From the NCBI RefSeq assembly GCF_014644455.1, contig NZ_BMKS01000010.1, forward strand, positions 90,809-154,808: a stretch of 64,000 nt of DNA, written 5' to 3'. The notes below the pieces were generated by a model that was given only the letters and a program-made list of their open reading frames with translations, ran no database searches and was not told the DNA's origin. Positions 16,841 to 25,872 of the stretch are shown here, piece by piece (position 1 is the first letter of the stretch; each line of letters opens with the position of its first letter). Made by a program: the position numbers and the translations under genes. Source of the DNA: Caldovatus sediminis. Its GTDB lineage: Bacteria > Pseudomonadota > Alphaproteobacteria > Acetobacterales > Acetobacteraceae.

Positions 16841-17192
16841 ATGGCATCGTGTCCGGAACAGAGCCCCGGCCAGCGCAAGACCGTCCAGCGGGTCATGCAC
16901 GAGTTCAAGCACGGCGAACTGCGCACCGCGCGCGGCATGCGGAAGGCGCGCAACCCGAAACAGGCGATCGCCATCGCCATGCGCGAGGAGGGCCAGGCGT
17001 GCGACCGCCGCAACCTGGCGCGGACCAAGGCGCGCGACCGCGCCGGCGCGGCCGGCGCGGTCGCGGCGGCGATGGCGGAGGCCGGACGCGTGCCGAGCTC
17101 TATGCGGAGGCCGGCCGGCTCGCGTTCCCGGTGGGGCCTGCCGCGGCGTCGCGCTCGGCGCGCGGCGGCCGGATGCGCTTCCCGCCCCATCG
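16841..17192 (+). CDS. DUF6496-like small basic protein; 3' end unclear, possible frameshift
   Basis: The ATG at 16841 has GCGAGGAG upstream. The core QRVMHEFKHGELRTA followed by a KQAIAIAMREE helix matches the small DUF6496 family (HEFK.GELk, NPKQAIAIAlsEa). In this frame there is no stop until 18232, deep inside the opposite-strand gene, which is not credible. From about 17085 the family-like continuation TRAELYAEAGRL appears in the frame one base back, as expected after a single-base deletion between about 17040 and 17085. The end given here is a working limit before the convergent gene. Either a decayed gene or a sequence error. Function unknown; the protein is Arg/Lys-rich and might bind nucleic acid. 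Confidence 0.5.
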
Positions 17193-17194
17193 CC

Positions 17195-18043
17195 TCAACG
17201 GGCCGCGACGAAGGTGCGCGCAAGCCCTTCCGCGAGCGGCATCGGCGTCACGCCCAGGGTGCGGCGCATCGGGCCGATGTCGAAGGCCTTGTCCTCCAGC
17301 AGGCGGCGCACCTCGTCCGCGCGGATGCGCGGGACGCCGGGAAGGAGGCGCGTCAGCGGCGCGAGCAGGCGCAGCGGCGCGCCCGGCACCGCCAGCACGG
17401 GCGGCGGCCGCAGCCCCGCGGCGCGCGCGACGGCGGCGAGGAAGTCGCGGTAGGGCAGGGGCTCCGGCCCCGCGATCACGATGGCCTCCGCCCGCCGCCA
17501 GGGGTGGCGCAGCGCGGCGAGGAGGCAGCGCGTGACGTCCTCCTGGTGGATCGGCTGCACCAGGGCGCGGCCGCCGCCCGGCAAAGGCGCGACGGGCAGG
17601 CGGCGCAGCAGGGCGGCGAGGCGCTGCACGTTGTCCTCGCCCTCGGCGCCGTAGATCATCGTCGGGTGCAGCATGACGCCGGGGCGGTGGCCGGCGAGGA
17701 AGGCCGCCTCGCCCGCGCGCACGCCGTCGCCATGCGCGTCCGGCCAGCGCGAGAAGCGGCGCGTGGAGCCCATGAGGACGAGGCGCGCCTCGGCCGGCGC
17801 GGCGGCGAGGATCGCGGGCGCCCAGCGGGCGTGGGCGCAGGAGACGACGCGCCGCGCGCCGGCGAGCGCGGCGCGCAGGCGTTCGGGGTCGCGCAGGTCG
17901 GCGACGCGCGGCGCGGCGCCGAGGCCGAGGGCGGCCCACTTCGCGGCATCGCGCACCACCGGGACGTAGGCCTCGCCGGCGGCGGCGAGGGCGCGGCAGA
18001 GCGCGGCGCCGGAGCGGCCGGAGGCGCCGAGGACGGCGATCAC
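17195..18043 (-). CDS. NAD(P)-binding, atypical SDR-like protein (282 aa)
   Basis: Rossmann-fold protein starting GTG at 18043 with the dinucleotide loop MIAVLGASGRSGAALCRAL (GxSGRxG). It then shows the atypical-SDR pattern VRDAAKWAALGLG, VSCAHARWAPAILAAAP, RLVLMGSTRRFSRWP and HPTMIYGAEGEDNVQRL (YG.....N.). This resembles NDUFA9/complex-I-associated and NmrA-like proteins rather than classical dehydrogenases: the YxxxK catalytic pair is not clear. Ten bases separate it from the dehydratase upstream on the same strand, so they form an operon, and it may act on the same sugar-acid metabolite (inference). Confidence 0.82.
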   Translation of the reverse strand: MIAVLGASGRSGAALCRALAAAGEAYVPVVRDAAKWAALGLGAAPRVADLRDPERLRAALAGARRVVSCAHARWAPAILAAAPAEARLVLMGSTRRFSRWPDAHGDGVRAGEAAFLAGHRPGVMLHPTMIYGAEGEDNVQRLAALLRRLPVAPLPGGGRALVQPIHQEDVTRCLLAALRHPWRRAEAIVIAGPEPLPYRDFLAAVARAAGLRPPPVLAVPGAPLRLLAPLTRLLPGVPRIRADEVRRLLEDKAFDIGPMRRTLGVTPMPLAEGLARTFVAAR

Positions 18044-18053
18044 GACGGCGCCG

Positions 18054-19772
18054 CTACCGCCCTTCCGGCCGCAGGAAGGCGAGGTCGGCGCCTTCCGTCG
18101 CCTGCAGCACCTGCTCGTGCACCAGCCGGTCCCAGCCGCGCGCCGGCGCCGGCGGCGGGCGCCACTCTTCGCGGCGGCGCGCCAGTTCGCTCTCCTCCAC
18201 CAGCAGGTCCAGCCGGCGCTCGCGGACGCTGAGGCGGATGCGGTCGCCGGTGCGGGCCAGCGCCAGCGGACCGCCGGCCGCGGCCTCCGGCGCCACGTGC
18301 AGGACGATGGTCCCGAAGGCGGTGCCGCTCATGCGGCAGTCGCTGATCCGCACCATGTCCTTCACGCCGGCGCGCGCGAGCTTGCGCGGGATCGGCAGGT
18401 AGCCGGCCTCGGGCATCCCCGCCGGCGTCCTGGGGCCCGCGTTCTTCAGCACGAGGATGTCGCGGGGCGTCACGTCCAGCGCCTCGTCGTCGATGCGCGC
18501 GGCGAGGTCCTCGAGGCCGTCGAAGACGACGCAGCGGGCCTCGGTCTCGAACAGGGCGGGCGTCGCCGCGCTGCGCTTGAGGATCGCCCCCGCCGGGGCG
18601 AGCGAGCCGAACAGCGCGACGAGGCCGCCGACCGGGCTGACCGGCTCGGCCCGTGCGCGGATGATCGCGCGGTCCACGAACTCCGGGCCCTCGGCGATCC
18701 GCTGCTCCAACGTGCGGCCGTAGAGGTCCTTGCAGCCGAGGTGCAGCAGGTCGCGCAGTTCGCGCAGCAGGGCGCGCAGGCCGCCGGCGGCGTGGAAGTC
18801 CTCCATGTAGCCCTCGCCGGTGGGCTTGAGGTCCACCAGCACCGGCGTCTCCTCGGACAGCGCGTCGAGCCGGCGCAGGTCCACCTTCACGCCGCAGCGC
18901 CCGGCGATCGCGGTCAGGTGGATCAGCGCGTTGGTCGAGCCGCCGAGGGCGAGCAGCACGCGGAGCGCGTTCTCCACGCTCTCGGGCGTGACGATCTCGC
19001 GCGGGCGCACCGGCTGCGCGATCAGCCGCACCGCGAGCGCGCCGGCCTCCTCGGCGAGGCGCAGCCGGTCGGCGTGCACCGCCGGCACGCTCGCCGCCTC
19101 GAGCGGCATGAAGCCGAGCGTCGCGGCGAGGCAGGCCATGGTGGAGGCGGTGCCCATCACGCCGCAGGTGCCGGCGGTGGTGGCGAGGTTGCCCTCGATC
19201 CGGCCGATCCGCGCCGCGTCCACCTCGCCCGCGCGGTAGCGCGCCCAGTAGCGCCGGCAGTCGGTGCAGGCGGAGAGCCGCTCGCCCTCGAACCTGGTCG
19301 CGAGCATCGGGCCGACGACGAGCTGCACCGCCGGGATGTCGGCGCTGACCGCGGCCATGAGCTGCGCCGGCACGGTCTTGTCGCAGCCGCCGACCAGCAC
19401 GGCGGAGTCCATCGGCTGCGCCCTCAGCAGCGCCTCCGTGTCCAGCGCCATCAGGTTGCGGTAGTGCATGGAGCAGGGGTGCAGGAAGGGCTCGCAGAGC
19501 GAGACGGTCGGGAAGGCGAGCGGCAGGCCGCCGGCGGCCAGCACGCCGCGCTTGACGGCCTCGACCAGCTCGGGCGCGGTGCGGTGGCAGTTGTTGAAGT
19601 CGCTGCCGGTGTCGGCGATGCCGATCACGGGGCGGTCGAGCATCGCCTGGGAATAGCCCATGGACTTGGCGAAGCTGCGGCGGAGGTAGAGCGCGAAGTC
19701 GCGGTCGCCGTAGTTCGCCGCGTTGCGGCCGAGGCCGCGGGGCGGCTGGTTGCTGCTGGTCGCGTCGTCCAT
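18054..19772 (-). CDS. IlvD/Edd-family dehydratase, sugar-acid type (572 aa)
   Basis: Iron-sulfur dehydratase of the IlvD/Edd family. The three cluster ligands are visible: Cys62 (DFNNCHR), Cys130 (VGGCDKT) and Cys203 (TAGTCGVMGTA). The first Cys in 'NNCH' is typical of the [2Fe-2S] sugar-acid branch (arabonate, xylonate or gluconate dehydratases) rather than of valine/isoleucine IlvD. The motif DCRMSGTAFGTIVLHV near the C-terminus holds the catalytic Ser region. A strong AGGAGGG ribosome site lies before the ATG at 19772. It forms an operon with the NAD(P)-binding protein. No branched-chain amino-acid genes are nearby, which also favours a catabolic role. Confidence 0.88.
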   Translation of the reverse strand: MDDATSSNQPPRGLGRNAANYGDRDFALYLRRSFAKSMGYSQAMLDRPVIGIADTGSDFNNCHRTAPELVEAVKRGVLAAGGLPLAFPTVSLCEPFLHPCSMHYRNLMALDTEALLRAQPMDSAVLVGGCDKTVPAQLMAAVSADIPAVQLVVGPMLATRFEGERLSACTDCRRYWARYRAGEVDAARIGRIEGNLATTAGTCGVMGTASTMACLAATLGFMPLEAASVPAVHADRLRLAEEAGALAVRLIAQPVRPREIVTPESVENALRVLLALGGSTNALIHLTAIAGRCGVKVDLRRLDALSEETPVLVDLKPTGEGYMEDFHAAGGLRALLRELRDLLHLGCKDLYGRTLEQRIAEGPEFVDRAIIRARAEPVSPVGGLVALFGSLAPAGAILKRSAATPALFETEARCVVFDGLEDLAARIDDEALDVTPRDILVLKNAGPRTPAGMPEAGYLPIPRKLARAGVKDMVRISDCRMSGTAFGTIVLHVAPEAAAGGPLALARTGDRIRLSVRERRLDLLVEESELARRREEWRPPPAPARGWDRLVHEQVLQATEGADLAFLRPEGR

Positions 19773-19868
19773 GGCGCGGGCCCTCCTGTCAGGGCCAGCC
19801 TAGGGGGCGGCGGGGGCGGCGGGCAATGTGGTAACTGGATACCACAGGGCCCGAGGCCGCGTTCCGGC

Positions 19869-19897
19869 TTGACCTTCCCGCCGGTCGCGGCCATAAG
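19869..19897 (+). promoter_or_regulatory. Promoter candidate for rplM-rpsI
   Basis: TTGACC at 19869-19874, 17-base spacer, CATAAG at 19892-19897 (four of six matches to TATAAT), about 30 bases before the rplM start. Among the better promoter matches in the window. Confidence 0.55.
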
Positions 19898-19927
19898 ACG
19901 CGCCCGTTCCAGCAGCGTCCGGACAAC

Positions 19928-20398
19928 ATGCTCTCCATACAGACCCGCTCGCTCAAGCCGGCGGAGGTGCAGAAGGACTGGGTGGTGATCGACGCCGACG
20001 GGCTCGTGCTCGGCCGGCTCGCCTCGATCGTCGCCAACCGCCTCCGCGGCAAGCACAAGCCGCAATTCACCCCGCACGTGGATTGCGGCGACCACGTCGT
20101 CGTCATCAACGCCCGCAAGGTGCGCGTCACCGGCAGGAAGGCGGACCAGTCGGTGTTCTACTGGCACACCGGCTACCCCGGCGGCATCAAGGGCCGCACC
20201 CTCCGCCAGCGGCTGGAGAGCGCGCACCCGGAGCGCGTCATCGAGAAGGCGGTGGAGCGCATGATCACCCGCGGCCCGCTCGGCCGCCGGCAGATGCGCA
20301 ACCTCCACGTCTATGCGGGCCCCGAGCACCCGCACGCCGGCAACCAGCCGAAGGTGCTCGACGTCGCCGCCCTGAACCGCAAGAACAAGGTGGCCTGA
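19928..20398 (+). CDS. rplM: 50S ribosomal protein L13
   Basis: Full-length L13 (156 aa). Family marks: [18 protein letters not shown] near the N-terminus, [16 protein letters not shown], the [16 protein letters not shown] loop, and the end [18 protein letters not shown]13 is an early-assembling protein that binds 23S rRNA. It is directly followed by rpsI with four bases between, the near-universal bacterial pair, transcribed from the promoter candidate at 19869. Confidence 0.98.
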   Translation: MLSIQTRSLKPAEVQKDWVVIDADGLVLGRLASIVANRLRGKHKPQFTPHVDCGDHVVVINARKVRVTGRKADQSVFYWHTGYPGGIKGRTLRQRLESAHPERVIEKAVERMITRGPLGRRQMRNLHVYAGPEHPHAGNQPKVLDVAALNRKNKVA

Positions 20399-20402
20399 CC
20401 GG

Positions 20403-20894
20403 ATGTCCGAGCAGCAGACCCGCACCCTCGCGGACCTCAAGGACCTTGTCCAGGTTCCGACCCCGGCGGAGCAGGCGCAGCCGGTGCGCGAGCCGAAGCG
20501 CGACGCGCTCGGCCGCTCCTACGCCACGGGCCGGCGCAAGGACGCGGTCGCCCGCGTCTGGATCCGGCCGGGCAAGGGCCAGATCGAGATCAACGGCAAG
20601 CCGGCGGCGAAGTACTTCGCCAGGCCCGTGCTGCGCATGCTGATCACCCAGCCCTTCCTGGTCGCCGACCGCTACCAGCAGTTCGACGTGATGGCGACGG
20701 TGACCGGCGGCGGCCTCTCCGGCCAGGCCGGCGCGGTGCGCCACGGCATCAGCCGCGCCCTCACCAACTACGAGCCGGAGCTGCGCGCCATCCTCAAGAA
20801 GGCGGGCTTCCTCACGCGCGACCCGCGCGTGGTGGAGCGCAAGAAGTACGGCCGCGCCAAGGCGCGACGCAGCTTCCAGTTCAGCAAGCGCTGA
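20403..20894 (+). CDS. rpsI: 30S ribosomal protein S9
   Basis: S9 (163 aa) with an N-terminal extension of about 30 residues that is common in alphaproteobacteria, then [40 protein letters not shown] and the basic end RRSFQFSKR. The C-terminal Lys-Arg tail reaches towards P-site tRNA in known ribosomes. Start at 20403, four bases after rplM, so the two are co-translated. Followed by two hairpins that probably end the operon. Confidence 0.98.
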   Translation: MSEQQTRTLADLKDLVQVPTPAEQAQPVREPKRDALGRSYATGRRKDAVARVWIRPGKGQIEINGKPAAKYFARPVLRMLITQPFLVADRYQQFDVMATVTGGGLSGQAGAVRHGISRALTNYEPELRAILKKAGFLTRDPRVVERKKYGRAKARRSFQFSKR

Positions 20895-20902
20895 GGGCTC
20901 CC

Positions 20903-20925
20903 GTTCGCCCGCCGCGCGGGCGAAC
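20903..20925 (+). terminator. Hairpin after rpsI
   Basis: A stem of nine to ten pairs (20903-20912 with 20916-20925) directly after the rpsI stop. No T-tract follows, so it may act together with the hairpin at 20977-21007. Confidence 0.5.
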
Positions 20926-20976
20926 CGGCACGCCGGATCGGTGCCCGTCCGGCGCCGGCCGCAAGGCTGTCCATCC

Positions 20977-21012
20977 GGAGGGGCGGGCCCGCAGGGGTCC
21001 GCCCCTCTTGCC
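20977..21012 (+). terminator. Second hairpin between rpsI and argC
   Basis: AGGGGCGG at 20979-20986 pairs with CCGCCCCT at 20999-21006; with flanking G20978-C21007 the stem is nine pairs. The tail CTTGCCTT is modestly T-rich. Likely end of the ribosomal-protein transcript. Confidence 0.5.
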
Positions 21013-21061
21013 TTCCGGGCCGCGTTGGGCCGCATATGGGGAACGAAAGGAGGGCCAGAGG

Positions 21062-22015
21062 ATGGCCAGGACCCCGACGGTGTTCATCGACGGCGAGGCC
21101 GGCACCACCGGCCTGCAGATCCGCGAGCGGCTGCGGGCCAACCCGCACCTCGCCCTGCGATCCATCGCCCCGGAGCGCCGCAAGGACCCGGAGGCGCGCC
21201 GCGCGCTGATGGCCGAGGTGGACGTGGTCGTCCTCTGCCTGCCCGACGAGGCGGCGAAGGAGAGCGCGGCGCTCGCCGCCTCGCTCGGCGAGCGGGCGCC
21301 GCGGCTGCTGGATGCCAGCACCGCGCACCGGGTGGACCCGGACTGGGTGTACGGCCTGCCGGAGCTCACCCCCGACCAGCCGGCCCGGATCGCCGCCGCG
21401 CGGCGCGTCTCCAATCCGGGCTGCTATCCGACGGGCGCGATCCTGCTGCTCCGCCCGCTGGTGGATGCGGGGCTCCTGCCGCGCGACCATCCGGTCACGG
21501 TCAACGCGGTCTCCGGCTACTCCGGCGGCGGCAACGCGATGATCGCGGCCTACGAGTCGCGCACCGCGCCGGACTTCGAGTTCTACGGCCTCGGCCTCGC
21601 GCACAAGCACGTGCCGGAGCTGCAGCTCTACGCCGGCCTGACGCGCCGGCCGATCTTCGTGCCCTCGGTCGGCGACTTCCGGCAGGGCATGATCGACTGC
21701 ATCCCGCTGCACCTCGACACGCTGCCCGGCCGGCCGGGCGCCGGGGACATCGAGGCCGCGCTCGCCGCGCGCTACCGCGGCAGCGAGTATGTGCGCGTCG
21801 TGCCGGCGGAGCCGGGCGGCAAGCTCGAGCCGCAGGCGCTGAACGGCACCAACCTGCTGGAGCTGCGCGTGCACGCCAACGAGCAGCACCGCCAGGCGGT
21901 GCTGACCGCGCGCTACGACAACCTCGGCAAGGGCGCCTCCGGCGCGGCGGTGCAGAACCTCGGCCTGATGCTGGGCGTTCCGGTGACCGCGACGCTGCCG
22001 GCGGCGGCCGAATGA
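21062..22015 (+). CDS. argC: N-acetyl-gamma-glutamyl-phosphate reductase, short type
   Basis: Third step of arginine synthesis: reduction of N-acetylglutamyl phosphate with NADPH. At 317 aa it is the short (type 2) ArgC, which starts [17 protein letters not shown] (the nucleotide loop G.AGTTG). The catalytic Cys121 is in [12 protein letters not shown], and [14 protein letters not shown] and [10 protein letters not shown] are present. The ATG at 21062 follows an AAAGGAGGG ribosome site. A promoter may be TTGCCT at 21008 with GCATAT at 21032. Followed after 16 bases by the gamma-carbonic-anhydrase-like gene, so probably co-transcribed. Confidence 0.95.
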   Translation: MARTPTVFIDGEAGTTGLQIRERLRANPHLALRSIAPERRKDPEARRALMAEVDVVVLCLPDEAAKESAALAASLGERAPRLLDASTAHRVDPDWVYGLPELTPDQPARIAAARRVSNPGCYPTGAILLLRPLVDAGLLPRDHPVTVNAVSGYSGGGNAMIAAYESRTAPDFEFYGLGLAHKHVPELQLYAGLTRRPIFVPSVGDFRQGMIDCIPLHLDTLPGRPGAGDIEAALAARYRGSEYVRVVPAEPGGKLEPQALNGTNLLELRVHANEQHRQAVLTARYDNLGKGASGAAVQNLGLMLGVPVTATLPAAAE

Positions 22016-22031
22016 CGAGGGGGCGAGCGGG

Positions 22032-22595
22032 ATGGACCACGAGGCGGGATCGCGCCGGGCCGGCGTCTTCGGCACCCTGCTGCCGTTCGAGGGGCGCCTG
22101 CCGCGCGTCCATCCCGACGCCTTCGTCGCCCCGACCGCCGTCCTCATCGGCGACGTCGAGATCGGGGAGGGCGCCAGCGTCTGGTACAACTGCGTCCTCC
22201 GCGGCGACACCAACTTCATCCGCGTCGGCCGCGGCAGCAACATCCAGGACGGCACCATCGTCCACGTCGCCAACCGGCGCTTCCCGACCATCATCGGCGA
22301 GGACGTCACGGTGGGCCACGCGGCGATCGTCCATGCCTGCACGCTCGCGGACCGCGCCTTCGTCGGCATGGGCGCCACCGTCCTCGACGGCGCGGTGATC
22401 GAGGAGGCGGGGGTGCTCGCGGCCGGCGGCGTGCTGCCGGCGGGCAAGCGCATCGGCGCCGGCGAGCTGTGGATGGGCGCCCCGGCCAGGCTCGTCCGCG
22501 TGCTGAGCGAGGAGGAGCGCGCCGGCTTCGCCCGCACCGCGCCGCACTACGTGAAGCTGGGCGGGCGGCACCGCGCCTCGCTGTCGGGGGGCTGA
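22032..22595 (+). CDS. Gamma-carbonic anhydrase-like hexapeptide-repeat protein (187 aa)
   Basis: Left-handed beta-helix protein of the gamma-carbonic anhydrase/YrdA/PaaY group. The hexapeptide repeats run from about residue 30 to 150. The three zinc ligands of the family are all visible (His78, His96, His101), as are the Arg58-Asp59 pair and Gln72. Members form trimers with metal sites between subunits; some hydrate CO2, others hydrolyse thioesters. Here a GCGAGCGGG ribosome-site-like run precedes the ATG at 22032. Catalytic activity is plausible but not provable from sequence. Confidence 0.9.
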   Translation: MDHEAGSRRAGVFGTLLPFEGRLPRVHPDAFVAPTAVLIGDVEIGEGASVWYNCVLRGDTNFIRVGRGSNIQDGTIVHVANRRFPTIIGEDVTVGHAAIVHACTLADRAFVGMGATVLDGAVIEEAGVLAAGGVLPAGKRIGAGELWMGAPARLVRVLSEEERAGFARTAPHYVKLGGRHRASLSGG

Positions 22596-22616
22596 GCCGG
22601 CCGGCGCCGCCGCGTC

Positions 22617-22646
22617 TTGCCGGCGGGGCGGGGGAGGCGCTACCGG
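22617..22646 (+). promoter_or_regulatory. Candidate promoter for the oxalate-CoA ligase-like gene
   Basis: TTGCCG at 22617-22622, 18-base spacer, TACCGG at 22641-22646, about 38 bases before the ATG at 22685. Weak but close in layout to other candidates here. Confidence 0.3.
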
Positions 22647-22684
22647 GGGGCCGGAACTCAGCGCCGAAAGGACCGCGCGCCGGT

Positions 22685-24208
22685 ATGACGTCCTTCACCA
22701 CCATCCCCGAGCTGCTTCTCGCCGGAGACCCCTCCCGCCCGGCGATCCGCGCGACCGAGGGGCGCCCGCCGCTCACCTATGCCGGCCTGCGCGCCCTCGC
22801 CGAGCGCACCGTCGCCGCGCTCAACCGCCTCGGCATCGGGCGCGGCGACCGCGTCGCCATCGTGCTGCCGAACGGGCCGGAGATGGCGGCCGCCTTCGTC
22901 GCCATCGCCTCCGGCGCCACCACCGCGCCGCTCAACCCCGCCTATCGCGACGAGGAGTTCGAGTTCTACCTCACCGACCTCCGCGCCAGGGCGCTGGTGG
23001 TCGCGCAGGGCATGGAGAGCCCGGCGCGCGCGGTGGCGAAGCGCCTCGGCGTGCCGGTGCTGGACCTCGTGCCGGGGACGGAGGCCGGCAGCTTCACGCT
23101 GGAAGGCGCCACCGGCCGCGACCGCGCCGAGCGCCCCGGCATGGCGGAGGCCGAGGACGTCGCGCTGGTGCTGCACACCTCCGGTACCACGGCGCGGCCG
23201 AAGATCGTGCCGCTCAGCCACGCCAACGTCGCCGCCTCGGCGCGGCACATCCGGGACACGCTGGCGCTGACGCCGGAGGACGCCTGCCTCAACGTCATGC
23301 CGCTGTTCCACATCCACGGGCTGATGGCGGCGACCCTCGCCTCGCTCGCCGCCGGGGGCGCGGTGTGCTGCACGCCGGGCTTCAACGCGCTGCACTTCTT
23401 CCGCTGGCTCGATGCCGAGCGGCCCACCTGGTACACGGCGGTGCCGACCATGCACCAGGCGATCCTCGCGCGCGCCCCGCGCAACGCGGAGATCATCGCG
23501 CGGACGAGGCTGCGCTTCCTGCGCTCCTCCTCCGCCTCGCTTCCGGCGCAGGTGATGCGCGACCTGGAGGCGGCGTTCTCGGCGCCGGTGATCGAGTCCT
23601 ACGGCATGACCGAGGCGGCGCACCAGATGGCCTCCAACCCGCTGCCGCCGCGCCCGCGCAAGCCGGGCCTCGTCGGCCTCCCCGCCGGGCCGGAGATCGC
23701 CATCATGGACGAGGCCGGCAACATCCTGCCGCAGGGCGCGGTCGGCGAGGTGGTGATCCGCGGCCCCAACGTCACCCGGGGCTACGAGGCGAACCCGGAG
23801 GCCAACGCCAAGGCCTTCACCAAGGGCTGGTTCCGCACCGGCGACCAGGGCTGCTTCGATGCCGAGGGCTACCTGCAGCTCACCGGCCGGCTGAAGGAGC
23901 TGATCAAGCGCGGCGGCGAGCAGGTGAGCCCGCTCGAGGTGGACGGCGTGCTGTGCGAGCATCCGGCCGTGGCGCAGGCGCTCACCTTCGCCATCCCGCA
24001 CCCGATGCTCGGCGAGGAGGTCGGCGCCGCGATCGTGCTGCGCGAGGGGATGGAGGCGACGGAGCGCGAGATCCGCGACTTCGTCGCGAAGCACCTCGCC
24101 GACTTCAAGGTGCCGCGGAAGGTCGTGTTCCTGCCGGAGATCCCGAAGGGCGCGACCGGCAAGCTGCAGCGCATCGGGCTCGCCGAGAAGCTGGGGATCA
24201 CGGCGTGA
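22685..24208 (+). CDS. AMP-forming acyl-CoA ligase, oxalate-CoA ligase-like (507 aa)
   Basis: ANL-superfamily enzyme. Phosphate loop LVLHTSGTTARPKIVPLSH (about residues 161-179), then MPLFHIHGLMAATLASL, the YGMTEAAHQMASNPLPPRP motif, WFRTGDQGCFDAEGYL, GRLKELIKRGGEQVSP and the catalytic Lys in PKGATGKLQR. The 'HIHGLM' and 'MTEA.HQM.SNPLPP' stretches are those of oxalyl-CoA synthetases (AAE3/Pcs60 type), so oxalate is the favoured substrate; related short carboxylates remain possible. The stop overlaps the start of the next gene (GTGA), which suggests a linked role. No oxalyl-CoA decarboxylase is in the window. Confidence 0.85.
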   Translation: MTSFTTIPELLLAGDPSRPAIRATEGRPPLTYAGLRALAERTVAALNRLGIGRGDRVAIVLPNGPEMAAAFVAIASGATTAPLNPAYRDEEFEFYLTDLRARALVVAQGMESPARAVAKRLGVPVLDLVPGTEAGSFTLEGATGRDRAERPGMAEAEDVALVLHTSGTTARPKIVPLSHANVAASARHIRDTLALTPEDACLNVMPLFHIHGLMAATLASLAAGGAVCCTPGFNALHFFRWLDAERPTWYTAVPTMHQAILARAPRNAEIIARTRLRFLRSSSASLPAQVMRDLEAAFSAPVIESYGMTEAAHQMASNPLPPRPRKPGLVGLPAGPEIAIMDEAGNILPQGAVGEVVIRGPNVTRGYEANPEANAKAFTKGWFRTGDQGCFDAEGYLQLTGRLKELIKRGGEQVSPLEVDGVLCEHPAVAQALTFAIPHPMLGEEVGAAIVLREGMEATEREIRDFVAKHLADFKVPRKVVFLPEIPKGATGKLQRIGLAEKLGITA

Positions 24209-25188
24209 GGATCTGCGTCTTCGGCGCCGGCGCGATCGGCGGGCTGCTCGGCGCGCGGCTCGCGGCGAAGGGCGATGCGGAGGTCACCTTCGTCGCCCGC
24301 GGCCCGCACCTCGCGGCGATGCAGCGGAACGGCGTGCGGCTGATCTCCGAGGGGCGGGAGATCGTCGCGCATCCGCGTTGCGTCGCGGATGCGCGCGAGG
24401 CGGGGCCGCAGGACTACGTCGTCGTGACGCTCAAGGCCCATTCGCTGCCCGGCGCGGCCGAGGCGATGCAGCCCCTCCTCGGGCCGGAGACGGCGATCGT
24501 CTCCGCCGTCAACGGCATCCCCTGGTGGTACTTCTACAAGCTTCCCGGCCCGTGGGAGGACCGCCGCGTCGAGAGCGTGGACCCGGGCGGGCGGCTCTGG
24601 GACCTGCTGCACCCCTCGCGCGCCATCGGCTGCATCGTCTATCCCGCCGCCGAGGTCGTCGAGCCCGGCGTGATCGAGCACACCTACGGCGACCGCTTCA
24701 CCCTCGGCGAGCCCGACGGCAGCCGCAGCGCGCGCGCGAGCGCGCTCTCCGAGGCGCTGATCGCCGCCGGCTTCAAGGCGCCCATCCGCCCGCGCATCCG
24801 CGACGAGATCTGGGTCAAGCTCTGGGGCAACCTCGCCTTCAACCCGATCTCGGCGCTCACCACCGCGACGCTCGACGTGCTGATCGCCGATCCCGGCCAG
24901 CGCGGCGTGGCGCGCGCGATGATGCTCGAGGCGCAGGCGGTGGCCGAGAAGCTCGGCGTGCGCTTCGCCATAGACGTGGACAAGCGCATCGCCGGCGCGT
25001 CGGAGGTCGGCGCGCACAAGACCTCCATGCTGCAGGACCTCGAGCGCGGCCGGCCGATGGAGATCGACGCGCTGCTCGGCGTGGTGGTGGAGCTGGCGGA
25101 GCTGGTGGGGGTGGAGGCGCCGACCTGCCGCACCGTCCTCGCCCTGGTCCGCGCCCGGGCGCGCGCCGCGGGGTGTTACCCGGGCTGA
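24205..25188 (+). CDS. 2-dehydropantoate 2-reductase-family (PanE/ApbA-like) protein (327 aa)
   Basis: Start is GTG at 24205, overlapping the upstream stop by four bases. The N-terminal Rossmann loop VRICVFGAGAIGGLLGARL and VTFVARGPHLAAMQRNGV bind NADP. The central motif IWVKLWGNLAFNPISALT carries the family Lys/Asn, and ERGRPMEIDALLG is close to the C-terminus. PanE makes pantoate for coenzyme A, but many such proteins reduce other 2-oxo acids. Coupling to an oxalate-CoA ligase-like gene favours a catabolic glyoxylate or keto-acid role over pantothenate synthesis (inference). Confidence 0.85.
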   Translation: MRICVFGAGAIGGLLGARLAAKGDAEVTFVARGPHLAAMQRNGVRLISEGREIVAHPRCVADAREAGPQDYVVVTLKAHSLPGAAEAMQPLLGPETAIVSAVNGIPWWYFYKLPGPWEDRRVESVDPGGRLWDLLHPSRAIGCIVYPAAEVVEPGVIEHTYGDRFTLGEPDGSRSARASALSEALIAAGFKAPIRPRIRDEIWVKLWGNLAFNPISALTTATLDVLIADPGQRGVARAMMLEAQAVAEKLGVRFAIDVDKRIAGASEVGAHKTSMLQDLERGRPMEIDALLGVVVELAELVGVEAPTCRTVLALVRARARAAGCYPG

Positions 25189-25272
25189 GCCCGGCGCATC
25201 CGCGCCACGATTGCGCCGAAGCGCAGGCCGGGTCAGACTTGCACGGCGAGAGACCCTGCGGAGACTCCGACC

Positions 25273-25872
25273 ATGCGATCCCTGCGCGCTTGCGCCGTGG
25301 TCCTGCCGCTGCTGACGGGCGGCGCCTGCACCGTCGCCCCGGCGCCGAGCGCCAGCCTGCCGCCGGACGCCATCGCCGGCGCAGGCGATGGTACGCGCGC
25401 GGCGATCCTCGGCACGGCGACTGCTTTCGCGACCCCCGCCATGCTCGCCAACCGGCCGGACGAGGCCGCGCGCGCCGTGGCGCAGCTCGAATTCCTGGCC
25501 GTGGAGGTCCCGCACGGTCCCCGCTGGTCCGGCATGAGCCCCAACGTCGCGACGGCGCTCGTCATGGCGCGGAACGAGACGCGCGCCGCGCTCGGGATCG
25601 CGCCCGCCGCTTCGCCCCAGGCGGTGATCGACCAGCTCTACTCGGCCGCGCGGGCGCTGCGCTCGGGGGACCGGGCGGCGGCCGAACGCAGCCTCAGCCC
25701 GGAAGTGTTCCAGGCCGGCGGCGCCGAGACGCTGCGCCGGCTGGCCGCCCTGCCGCCGCTGCCGAGCGCCAACAACGCGGCGGTGCTCGCGCAGTTCGAG
25801 CTCGACCGCCTCGATCGCCTCGAGGACCAGGGGGGCGGACCGGGTGACGGTGCCGCCGCCGGCCGCTCGTGA
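25273..25872 (+). CDS. Paralogous lipoprotein 1 of 3 (199 aa)
   Basis: Begins MRSLRACAVVLPLLTGGACT, a lipoprotein signal with Cys19 as likely lipidation site (the lipobox is not canonical: G at -3). The mature part is a helical protein with the repeated family pattern AGAGDGTRAAILGTATAF, LANRPDEAARAVAQLEFLAV, PRWSGMSPNVATALVMARNE and ALRSGDRAAAERSLSPEVF. The next two genes have the same pattern, and this stop overlaps the next start (GTGA, 25869-25872). I know no named family. Envelope position is supported by the signal; the function is unknown. Confidence 0.8.
   Translation: MRSLRACAVVLPLLTGGACTVAPAPSASLPPDAIAGAGDGTRAAILGTATAFATPAMLANRPDEAARAVAQLEFLAVEVPHGPRWSGMSPNVATALVMARNETRAALGIAPAASPQAVIDQLYSAARALRSGDRAAAERSLSPEVFQAGGAETLRRLAALPPLPSANNAAVLAQFELDRLDRLEDQGGGPGDGAAAGRS

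Noticed and set aside
18117..19988. Long plus-strand frame opposite the dehydratase
   Set aside because: No ribosome site, no motifs; the minus strand carries the three iron-sulfur Cys motifs.
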